In this document: positions 1 to 5,709 of the stretch, one piece after another
Layout: the number at the start of each line of letters is the position of its first letter
Numbering within the stretch: the first letter of the stretch is position 1
From: Intestinibacter sp.
GTDB lineage: Bacteria > Bacillota > Clostridia > Peptostreptococcales > Peptostreptococcaceae
Direction of reading: 5' to 3'
DNA: 7,881 nucleotides
Assembly (NCBI RefSeq): GCF_022780145.1
Contig: NZ_JALEXO010000203.1
Coordinates: 1-7,881 of the forward strand
The notes under the pieces: model-generated
The model's input: only the letters and a program-made list of their open reading frames with translations
The model's database searches: none
What the model was told of the DNA's origin: nothing
Translations under genes and position numbers: made by a program

Positions 1-116
1 TAGCAGAAAATAAATTCTATGTTGGTGTTCAATACCATCCAGAATTCAAGAGTAGACCAAATAGAGCTAACCCAATTTTCAAGGGATTTATAGAAGCTGC
101 AGTTAGTATGTTATAG
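1..116 (+). CDS. pyrG: CTP synthase, C-terminal 37 residues (partial)
   Basis: This is the 3' end of a gene that begins before the window; the reading frame runs from base 3 to the TAG at 114-116. The visible peptide contains YVGVQYHPEFKSRPNRANP and ends in GFIEAAVSML. This matches the end of the class I glutamine amidotransferase domain of CTP synthase, which makes CTP from UTP, ATP and glutamine in the cytoplasm. The His and Glu of HPEF are the last two members of the Cys-His-Glu triad that releases ammonia from glutamine. The SRP.R..P segment after HPEF is typical of PyrG rather than of other amidotransferases such as GuaA or CarA. The remaining roughly 500 residues, including the synthase domain and the catalytic Cys, lie outside the window. 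No hairpin terminator follows, so transcripts may read into the next gene 70 bases downstream. Confidence 0.93.
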   Translation, partial: AENKFYVGVQYHPEFKSRPNRANPIFKGFIEAAVSML

Positions 117-186
117 AAAATTTAAAAAAATTAAATTAAAATATTATTAAATTATAAAGTAAATAAAATTCAGATGAGGTGACACG

Positions 187-837
187 ATGGATAGCAAAAA
201 GTTTGTAATGTCTTATAGTGGTGGAAAAGACTGCATGCTTGCCATGTATAAAAAAATAAAAGAAGGATTTACACCTGTGGCATTGATCACTACTATAAAA
301 AAGGATTCAACAGATTCTTGGACACATTCAATAAATAAGAGATTATTAGAAGAAGCTAGTAAAAGCTTAGATATACCTATAATATACGTTGAATGTGATA
401 TTAGTGAATACGAGACAGAATTTGAAAAGAAATTATTAGTGGCAAAGGAAATGGGAGCTACTACAGTAGTATATGGAGATATAGATATAGAGCTTCATAA
501 AAAGTGGGACATAGATAGAGCTACTAATGCTGGTCTTGACTACGAATTGCCTCTATGGAATAAAGATAGAGAAGCACTTGTCCATGAATTTATAGATAGT
601 GGATTTAAGGCTGTGATAAAAAAAGTAAATTTGGAAAATATGAGTGAGGATTTTTTAGGCAAGGTATTAGATAAAGACCTTGTAGAAGAAATCAAGAAAA
701 CTGGATCTGATGCGTGTGGCGAAAATGGAGAATACCATACTTTTGTAGTAGATGGTCCGATTTTCAATAATCCTATAGGTTTACAAATATTAGGTAAAAC
801 TATAGAAAACGGATATGGAATTTTAGATGTTAAATAG
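187..837 (+). CDS. Dph6-family ATP-PPi loop enzyme (diphthine-ammonia ligase-like)
   Basis: This 216-residue cytoplasmic protein belongs to the ATP-binding PP-loop family typified by archaeal and eukaryotic Dph6. In those organisms Dph6 amidates diphthine on elongation factor 2, using ATP and ammonia. The N-terminal PP-loop is SGGKDC at residues 11-16, in a Rossmann-like setting (FVMSYSGGKDC). The family's C-terminal signature is at residues 175-185, DACGENGEYHT, where the CGENGE(Y/F)HT block is diagnostic. The length is that of the single-domain form; the RidA-like extensions of eukaryotic Dph6 are absent. The start is ATG 187, with GAGGTGA at 176-182 as a strong ribosome binding site. Bacteria do not carry diphthamide, so the family role is known but the substrate here is not. 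An amide-forming or tRNA/nucleotide-modifying reaction through an adenylated intermediate is the general expectation. It lies 70 bases after pyrG with no visible terminator between, and its own terminator follows at 858-905. Confidence 0.88.
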   Translation: MDSKKFVMSYSGGKDCMLAMYKKIKEGFTPVALITTIKKDSTDSWTHSINKRLLEEASKSLDIPIIYVECDISEYETEFEKKLLVAKEMGATTVVYGDIDIELHKKWDIDRATNAGLDYELPLWNKDREALVHEFIDSGFKAVIKKVNLENMSEDFLGKVLDKDLVEEIKKTGSDACGENGEYHTFVVDGPIFNNPIGLQILGKTIENGYGILDVK

Positions 838-857
838 GAGTATCAATATATTTTAAT

Positions 858-905
858 AAAGGTGCTGTTTAGACGATGAAAATTTGTTTAAATAGCACCT
901 TTTTT
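858..905 (+). terminator. Rho-independent terminator after the Dph6-like gene
   Basis: Left arm AAAGGTGCTGTTTA (858-871) pairs with TAAATAGCACCTTT (889-902), giving 14 base pairs with one G-U, around a 17-base loop. The right arm runs into a T tract at 900-905. The position 21 bases after the stop codon at 837 and the plus-strand U tail assign it to the upstream gene. Confidence 0.88.
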
Positions 906-929
906 ATAATACATAGGAAATTATATAAT
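905..929 (+). promoter_or_regulatory. Candidate -10 elements upstream of the 1023 gene
   Basis: Two exact TATAAT hexamers occur at 905-910 and 924-929, just after the terminator tail and about 100 bases before the next start codon. Neither has a good -35 at 16-18 bases; the best upstream sequences are TTGTTT at 884-889 (spacing 15) and a T-rich run at 900-906. In such AT-rich DNA a lone -10 is weak evidence. The gene must have its own promoter somewhere in 903-1010, because a terminator precedes it. Confidence 0.25.
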
Positions 930-1010
930 ATTAAAAAAATAAATTCTTATAAAAGCGATATGTTCATATAAATATTATAAATTCAAATATTTTTGTATTA
1001 CAAATTTCTG

Positions 1011-1018
1011 AGGAGGGG
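1011..1018 (+). promoter_or_regulatory. Ribosome binding site that fixes the start at 1023
   Basis: AGGAGGGG lies 4 bases before ATG 1023. The same frame can be opened further upstream at TTG 993, but no Shine-Dalgarno sequence precedes that codon, and the strong site would then lie inside the gene. The short start is therefore preferred. Confidence 0.8.
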
Positions 1019-1022
1019 TTTT

Positions 1023-1481
1023 ATGTTGGTCGATTCAGTTGAGATTAAAATAAGTGAGAAGGAGGCTTTGAAAAGTTTAGTTGAGAAAATTCCGCTTTTA
1101 AGTAAAGTAATACAATTTAATAAGAAAATCAATGATATAAACCTGAGATATATAGAGTATAAAATTTTAAAATACAAGGTAGATAAAATAGAGAATGGAT
1201 TTTTAAAAAGCGATTATAGAATTATTATTCTAAATACTTATACAGGTCATACTAAGCTCGTAGATGAAGTTCCAGCTACGGTAAAAAGATATATTGCAAG
1301 TAGCTGTGTAGAAAAATCTAAGATAGATGATTATTTTTTTAAAAACAATATTAGAAATGAAATAGAAAGACGATATAGAAAATATGAAAGTGAAAATATA
1401 GTATTGTCAGATGTATTTAGCATATATAAACCGTATTGGAGTTGTAGTTACAACGGTAAAAATATATTTTTAGAGGCATAG
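1023..1481 (+). CDS. Conserved-looking hypothetical protein, 152 residues
   Basis: I do not recognise this family with confidence. The protein starts at ATG 1023 behind AGGAGGGG. It has no signal peptide and no hydrophobic stretch long enough for a membrane span, so it is probably cytoplasmic. It is rich in Lys, Ile, Tyr and Glu. The apparent pattern is a short helix (SEKEALKSLVEKI, residues 11-23), strands around 42-53 and 64-73, the turn TGHTKLVDEVP (74-84), a charged helix (about 105-122), and a C-terminal YKPYWSCSYNGKNIFLEA (135-152). The aromatic YKPYW followed by YNGK and a hydrophobic strand resembles the end of small PepSY-like or other beta-rich domains, but that is only an impression. 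The gene stands alone between two terminators. It is convergent with the deacetylase gene, with only 46 bases between the two stop codons. Codon use resembles the neighbours. Confidence 0.72.
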   Translation: MLVDSVEIKISEKEALKSLVEKIPLLSKVIQFNKKINDINLRYIEYKILKYKVDKIENGFLKSDYRIIILNTYTGHTKLVDEVPATVKRYIASSCVEKSKIDDYFFKNNIRNEIERRYRKYESENIVLSDVFSIYKPYWSCSYNGKNIFLEA

Positions 1482-1483
1482 AG

Positions 1484-1521
1484 AAACTGAGGAGTTATTT
1501 TAAAAGCTCCTCAGTTTTTTT
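1484..1521. terminator. Shared terminator between convergent genes
   Basis: AAACTGAGGAG (1484-1494) pairs perfectly with CTCCTCAGTTT (1507-1517) around a loop of about 12 bases that T1495-G1506 and T1496-A1505 can shorten. On the plus strand it runs into seven Ts (1515-1521), a strong terminator for the 1023 gene. On the minus strand only three Ts follow the stem before CTC, so termination of the deacetylase transcript should be weaker, although the hairpin sits 6 bases past its stop codon. Confidence 0.85.
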
Positions 1522-1527
1522 AATAAA

Positions 1528-2358
1528 TTAATTAGATTGTTTTTTAGTTAAATAATCTAGGCTTTTTATTGTATAGCCTTCATTTTCCCAGTGAGTTAGG
1601 ACCTCGTCTAATATTTCTGCGTTAGTTTGTGAGTTTGAGTGAAGTAAAACTATGGCTCCAGGATGAGTTCTAGAGTAAATTTTGTTTTTGGCTTCTTCAT
1701 GGCTAGGTTGGTTTGAATCGTACCAATCTACATATGCAAAGCTCCAAAATATAGTAGAATACCCTAAGTCCTGTGTGTATTTCAAAGATCTCTCGCTGAA
1801 TTTGCCCATAGGAGGTCTGAAGTATTTAGGCATATCTTTGCCGGTTACTTCTTTGTAGGCTTTTTCTACAGAGAGTATTTCGTTTTTAAATTTATCTACA
1901 TTGTCTATACTAGCCATAGATACGTGGCTTTTGGAATGGTTGCATACTAGATGACCTTCGTTTACCATTCTCTTTACTAAATCAGGGTTGCTTTTTATGT
2001 AGTGTTCGACTACAAAAAAATTAGCGGGTGCGTTGTGTTTTTTTAGCGTATCTAGAAGAAGATTTGTGTATCCATTTTCGTATCCAGCGTCAAATGTCAG
2101 GTATATGACCTTTTCGTCTTTGTCGCCTACATAATAGGTGTCGTAATTTTTAAAGAATTCAGCTTCCTTTATAGGGTCAGGCTGCTTGTGGTCTTCTCTA
2201 GGATTGAAATACCAATTGTACTCTCGAGTACTTAAATCACCGTCTAAAATTTGAGTTTTAGATTTATTAAATAAATTAGAATTTGTAATTGCGATGATTC
2301 CAAGTAAAATCGCGAAAAATCCTATAATAAAGTAATTTCCGTAATTGTTGTTTTTCAA
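1528..2358 (-). CDS. pdaA: PdaA-type polysaccharide deacetylase (delta-lactam biosynthesis de-N-acetylase)
   Basis: This 276-residue carbohydrate esterase family 4 protein closely matches Bacillus PdaA in layout. PdaA removes the acetyl group from N-acetylmuramic acid in peptidoglycan, after which muramic delta-lactam forms, a hallmark of spore cortex. The N terminus has a hydrophobic segment at about residues 9-25 with no clear cleavage site, so it is probably a membrane anchor with the domain outside. Next come the PdaA hallmark YNWYFNPREDH (47-57), the catalytic block TFDAGYENG (88-96, Asp90 catalytic), zinc-type His141 and His145 in NHSKSH, RPPMGKFSE (181-189), DWYDSNQ (211-217) and LLHS with His240. 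The usual second Asp of TFDDG is Ala here; PdaA enzymes generally lack it too. The start is TTG 2358 behind AGGAGG. Assignment to the PdaA subfamily is firm, but a role in spores depends on whether this organism sporulates. Confidence 0.88.
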   Translation of the reverse strand: MKNNNYGNYFIIGFFAILLGIIAITNSNLFNKSKTQILDGDLSTREYNWYFNPREDHKQPDPIKEAEFFKNYDTYYVGDKDEKVIYLTFDAGYENGYTNLLLDTLKKHNAPANFFVVEHYIKSNPDLVKRMVNEGHLVCNHSKSHVSMASIDNVDKFKNEILSVEKAYKEVTGKDMPKYFRPPMGKFSERSLKYTQDLGYSTIFWSFAYVDWYDSNQPSHEEAKNKIYSRTHPGAIVLLHSNSQTNAEILDEVLTHWENEGYTIKSLDYLTKKQSN

Positions 2359-2365
2359 AGTAAGT

Positions 2366-2371
2366 CCTCCT
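2366..2371 (-). promoter_or_regulatory. Ribosome binding site deciding a TTG start for pdaA
   Basis: Read on the minus strand, AGGAGG lies 7 bases before TTG at 2358-2356. The nearby ATG at 2374-2372 is out of frame. The first residues after TTG (KNNNYGNYFII) give the expected charged or polar N terminus before the membrane segment, which supports the TTG start. Confidence 0.8.
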
Positions 2372-2376
2372 CATAA

Positions 2377-2392
2377 ATTAATTTAAATTAAT
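2377..2392. repeat. 16-base perfect palindrome in the pdaA leader
   Basis: ATTAATTTAAATTAAT reads the same on both strands. It lies just upstream of the pdaA ribosome binding site, where its transcription start would be expected. It could be an operator for a dimeric repressor. It contains only A and T in a strongly AT-rich spacer, so chance is also a reasonable explanation. Confidence 0.35.
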
Positions 2393-2394
2393 AA

Positions 2395-2431
2395 TATTTT
2401 CTTTAAAATTGGCTAAAAATATTCCTGTAAA
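2395..2431 (-). promoter_or_regulatory. Candidate promoter(s) for pdaA
   Basis: Two overlapping readings are possible on the minus strand. A forespore sigma-G/F-like reading has GGAATA (2425-2420) and GAAAATA (2401-2395) with an 18-base spacer, matching TGAATA at 5 of 6 and CATAATA at 5 of 7. A housekeeping reading has TTTACA (2431-2426) and TTTAAA (2407-2402), also 18 apart. Either would start transcription some 30-40 bases before TTG 2358. The sequence alone does not choose between them, and both matches are imperfect in AT-rich DNA. Confidence 0.3.
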
Positions 2432-2490
2432 ATATTAATAGGAAAAATTTTGTTTTAAATGGTTATTATTGTATAAAAAAATTTTATTTA

Positions 2491-2520
2491 TTAATGCGAC
2501 GTAATGTAGTAAAGTATAAT
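2491..2520 (+). promoter_or_regulatory. Candidate housekeeping promoter for dinG
   Basis: An exact TATAAT lies at 2515-2520, 41 bases before ATG 2561. The -35 position (TTAATG at 2491-2496, spacing 18) is a poor match to TTGACA. A second, weaker pair further upstream is TTGTTT at 2450-2455 with TATAAA at 2472-2477, spacing 16. dinG is divergent from pdaA, so a plus-strand promoter must lie in this 202-base gap. Confidence 0.45.
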
Positions 2521-2560
2521 TTATAAATGTAATGATTAAGATTTAGAAAGGAGATATTAT

Positions 2561-5500
2561 ATGGAAAAAAGGGTTATAAGTATTGTAAAAGATGTAGTTT
2601 TTTTAGATATAGAGACAAGTGGATTAAATCCTAAAAACAGTGAAATTCTAGAAATTGGAGCTATAAAAGTAGATAAAGAAAACAATATATCTATTTTTGA
2701 TACACTTGTAAAAAATAAATTTAAAGTTCCACCTGAAATTTTTTCTCTTTGCAAAAATCTTAATCAAAAAGACTTAGATAAAGCTCCTCTATTAGATGAA
2801 GTCAAAAAAGATTTTTTAGATTTTATAGAAGATAAAACAATAATTTGTCACAATAAAAATTTTGAAAAAGAATTTTTAAGCTTACATATAGGTAAAATAA
2901 ATAATAAATTTATAGATTCTATGGAATTGGCGGCTATTTTAGAACCCTTTCACAGAGAATTTAACTTAGATTATTTAAAAAAAGCAATTACGAAAAATAA
3001 AGAAGACGAAGTACACAGGGCTATTTACGATGTAGTTGATACTATAGATGTGGTAAATGCTCTAATTTTAAGATTTAAAGATAGACTTGAAAAGGACGAC
3101 AAGCTAACATTGTATCCGTTGACGTTTGAAATAGATTCTTATCTAAATAAACACTCACTTGAAAATTGGGATTGGTCTGAGTACATAAATGGTGCAAATT
3201 ACGATTTGAAGGATTTGACAAATACAGTATATGAAAAAAAGGAAGATAAGAAAGCTAAAATTGATAATTCAAAGGAAGAAGAAATTTTTAAATTGATGGG
3301 AAAATACAATGCAGAATATGAAGAGCTTTTAAAAGAGGAAAGTATTTGGGGCAGTAAAAAGGGATTTATCTATGAATTTAGACAAGGTCAATACGATTTG
3401 ACTAAATTGATTAGAGAGACTTTTAACAATATATCTAGCAATATAGCGTGTATAGAGGCACCTACAGGAATTGGAAAAAGCGTAGGGTATTTGCTTCCAG
3501 CTGTGTTAGAGGCGAGATATGCTAAAAAGAGAATAATAATTTCAACTGCCACAAAAGAGCTTCAGGTTCAGCTTATGGATAAGGATTTGCCAAATGTGAT
3601 AAACTCATTAGGTCTTTCAGGAAAAGTCAGCTATGGATATATAAAGGGCAAAAACAACTACATATGCAAGAGTAAATTTTACGATTATAAGAAAGATTAT
3701 GAAGCCGAGAATCCAACTTACGAGGACATATTATCTATAATAATTATCGAAAATTTAATAAAGGATGGAAAATACGGAGATATCGAGGAGATAAATTACT
3801 GGGTTTTAAATCATTTTAAAGAGCTTAAAAATCATTTACTTAAAGTAGTCTGTGATGTCGACTTATGTAAGCCTAAAAAATGCTATGAAAACTGTCTATA
3901 CAAAAAAAGAGTCGAGGAGCTAAAGGATGAAGATATTACAGTTATAAACCACTCTCTACTTGCTAGATGGCCCTATGTAGACGAAAAGCCTCTAGAAAAT
4001 ATTATAGTAGATGAAGCTCACAATCTAGTCGAAAAAGGATATGATTTTTTCTCACAGGAGATAGAATATAATAGCTTTAGATATTTTTTAAAAGAGATCT
4101 ATCCGAGTGAATTTTCAAGTACTTCTAGATACTACAACGAAATAAGAGAAAGACAAAAAAGGAAAATAAAGCCGATAGATAGATTTTATGCAGAGATTAA
4201 ATTGGACAGGGAGATAAAACAAAAGATAAGCAGAAATATAAATTTTATATTTGAAAAAATACACGAAATACTAGATTTCGGCGTAGATGAAGGATACGAC
4301 TCATTAGTAAATTACGATTTGAGTTGGGAGCTAAATTTACAACAAGATGATGAAATTGGTGTTTTATATAAAAACAACCAGTATATAAAGGTCACTTACA
4401 AGCCATATACTCAAGTAGTAAAGTACAATGTCGAAGGCATATTGTCTAACGTGAAGCAGATAATGTTATTATTAGATAGAAATATGGAGGATGACTGGAT
4501 AGATAAGGAAAGTGAAATATACAAATACGGAAAATCAAAGCTAAAGGATTTGGAGGAAATATCTATAACCTTAGAAAAATTTTTAGAATACGAAGAGGAC
4601 GATTTATTTTCGAGAATAGTGACTATCTCAAATGATTTTAAAAACTTTTCGATTAAAGTAGTTCCTCTAAACTTAGCAGATTTATTTAGAGAAAATATAC
4701 TCTCTACCTTGACTAGTGGAATTTTTCTATCTGCTACATTAAGTGTCGACAACGATATGGAGTATTTTACAAACACTTTGGGAATCGACAAGGTAAATAA
4801 TACTAAAAAAATTATAGACCCTATTTACGACTACAAAAAAAGATTGGAGATTATGAAAATCACCGATATGGGAGGCTATAGAGATGAACATTTCATAGAA
4901 AATATGGCTTTAAATATAGAAAAATCTATAGAGGCTACTAATTCAAACGTACTATGTCTTTTCAACAGCAGAAAAAGACAGGAGGATACATACGGTATTT
5001 TAGTAGATAGATTGCACGAAAAAGACATCGAAATATATACAAACAAAAAAGGAATTAAATCACTAAAAAATGTAGAAAATAAAAGTGTAGTCTTAGGCTC
5101 TAAGGGTTGCTTTGAAGGTGTGGATGTACCTGGAGATGGACTAGTATGTGTAACTCTAGATAAAATGCCTAACTTAAATCCAAGAGATCCGCTTTATTTT
5201 AGCATAATGACTAAATTTAAAAGGAGTTATTTTCAAGTAAACTACCCTCAGATGATAATAAAAGTAAAACAAGCATTAGGGAGAATACTTAGAAGTAAAT
5301 ACGATTACGGAGTGTTTATCGTATTTGATATGGGAAATAACGATTATATAAACAAAAAACTAGAACAAAACCTCCACGGCTGTAAAATAACAAATATTAG
5401 AAGCTCTGATATTGAAAATTATATACGCTATCATATGAAAAAGAGCAGAAAAGATATAATCGTAGAGCTAATAACAGACATATTAAAAAACAATCAGGTT

Positions 5501-5656
5501 AAATCACATACTTTAAATCTAGCAGATTATGTAAATAGACAAATAAAACAGAGATCTATAAAAGCAAGTGTAAAATATTATGAAAATCAAAAAAATAAGT
5601 TGCTAGTGCAGTATTATGATGTAAAATATATTGTAGATATTGATAAAATATGTTAA
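2561..5656 (+). CDS. dinG: DinG-family protein: DnaQ-like 3'-5' exonuclease fused to an XPD-like superfamily 2 helicase
   Basis: This 1031-residue cytoplasmic nucleic-acid enzyme has two parts. Residues 10-170 form a DEDDh exonuclease, with FLDIETSG carrying Asp16 and Glu18, an Exo II-type CHNKNFEKEF at 96-105, and HRAIYDVVD with His152 and Asp157. A charged linker follows. The helicase part has FRQGQ (273-277, Q-motif-like), Walker A EAPTGIGKS (299-307), DEAH (484-487), SATLS (724-728), GCFEGVDV (849-856) and QALGRILR (904-911). Between Walker A and DEAH lie Cys369 (NNYIC) and Cys436, Cys441 and Cys445 (CKPKKCYENC), placed as in the 4Fe-4S domain of DinG/XPD; Cys431 is an extra. The fusion is the Gram-positive DinG form, usually nearer 900 residues; about 120 residues follow motif VI here. 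AAAGGAG at 2547-2553 precedes ATG 2561. A role in repair or in resolving unusual structures such as R-loops is inferred from the family. Confidence 0.93.
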   Translation: MEKRVISIVKDVVFLDIETSGLNPKNSEILEIGAIKVDKENNISIFDTLVKNKFKVPPEIFSLCKNLNQKDLDKAPLLDEVKKDFLDFIEDKTIICHNKNFEKEFLSLHIGKINNKFIDSMELAAILEPFHREFNLDYLKKAITKNKEDEVHRAIYDVVDTIDVVNALILRFKDRLEKDDKLTLYPLTFEIDSYLNKHSLENWDWSEYINGANYDLKDLTNTVYEKKEDKKAKIDNSKEEEIFKLMGKYNAEYEELLKEESIWGSKKGFIYEFRQGQYDLTKLIRETFNNISSNIACIEAPTGIGKSVGYLLPAVLEARYAKKRIIISTATKELQVQLMDKDLPNVINSLGLSGKVSYGYIKGKNNYICKSKFYDYKKDYEAENPTYEDILSIIIIENLIKDGKYGDIEEINYWVLNHFKELKNHLLKVVCDVDLCKPKKCYENCLYKKRVEELKDEDITVINHSLLARWPYVDEKPLENIIVDEAHNLVEKGYDFFSQEIEYNSFRYFLKEIYPSEFSSTSRYYNEIRERQKRKIKPIDRFYAEIKLDREIKQKISRNINFIFEKIHEILDFGVDEGYDSLVNYDLSWELNLQQDDEIGVLYKNNQYIKVTYKPYTQVVKYNVEGILSNVKQIMLLLDRNMEDDWIDKESEIYKYGKSKLKDLEEISITLEKFLEYEEDDLFSRIVTISNDFKNFSIKVVPLNLADLFRENILSTLTSGIFLSATLSVDNDMEYFTNTLGIDKVNNTKKIIDPIYDYKKRLEIMKITDMGGYRDEHFIENMALNIEKSIEATNSNVLCLFNSRKRQEDTYGILVDRLHEKDIEIYTNKKGIKSLKNVENKSVVLGSKGCFEGVDVPGDGLVCVTLDKMPNLNPRDPLYFSIMTKFKRSYFQVNYPQMIIKVKQALGRILRSKYDYGVFIVFDMGNNDYINKKLEQNLHGCKITNIRSSDIENYIRYHMKKSRKDIIVELITDILKNNQVKSHTLNLADYVNRQIKQRSIKASVKYYENQKNKLLVQYYDVKYIVDIDKIC
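5600..5627 (+). promoter_or_regulatory. Possible weak promoter inside the dinG 3' end
   Basis: TTGCTA (5600-5605) and TAAAAT (5622-5627) are 16 bases apart. They would start transcription near 5634 and give the antiporter gene a leader of about 75 bases. Co-transcription from dinG is equally possible because no terminator separates the two genes. Confidence 0.22.
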
Positions 5657-5674
5657 ATATTGAAAATCTAAAAA

Positions 5675-5703
5675 GAAGGGAGAATTGCTCAAATTCTGAG
5701 TGA
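5675..5703 (+). promoter_or_regulatory. Antiporter leader: displaced Shine-Dalgarno with two alternative small hairpins
   Basis: The best Shine-Dalgarno match, GAAGGGAG (5675-5682), ends 27 bases before ATG 5710, which is too far for normal use. Only a weak GAGTG (5698-5702) sits at a proper distance. AGAATT (5681-5686) can pair with AATTCT (5692-5697). Alternatively TTGCTCA (5685-5691) can pair with TGAGTGA (5697-5703, two G-U pairs). The two hairpins exclude each other; the first could bring the strong site closer to the start codon and the second hides the weak one. An in-frame TGA at 5701-5703 rules out an earlier start. Confidence 0.35.
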
Positions 5704-5709
5704 AAAATT

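Noticed and set aside
540..767. Minus-strand open frame of 75 codons inside the Dph6-like gene
   Set aside because: It lies wholly within a well-supported gene on the other strand, has no ribosome binding site that I can see, and its product resembles no family.
993..1022. Upstream TTG start adding ten residues to the 1023 gene
   Set aside because: No Shine-Dalgarno sequence precedes it, whereas ATG 1023 has AGGAGGGG at good spacing.
2359..2560. Riboswitch or small RNA in the divergent pdaA-dinG gap
   Set aside because: The gap is almost all A and T with no GC-bearing stems or recognisable riboswitch core; only promoter-like elements and one AT palindrome are visible.
2557..2754. Minus-strand open frame of 65 codons over the dinG start
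   Set aside because: It is antisense to the exonuclease motif I region and would run into the dinG ribosome binding site; no independent support.
4411..4791. Minus-strand open frame of 126 codons inside dinG
   Set aside because: It is antisense to the conserved helicase region; the serine/isoleucine-rich product is what reverse-complemented AT-rich coding sequence gives.
5660..5688. TTGAAA as a -35 element between dinG and the antiporter gene
   Set aside because: No acceptable -10 hexamer occurs 16-18 bases downstream.
5685..5699. Four-codon upstream reading frame (TTG CTC AAA TTC TGA) in the antiporter leader
   Set aside because: Its start is only 2 bases after the Shine-Dalgarno-like sequence, too close for efficient initiation, and so short a frame is expected by chance.
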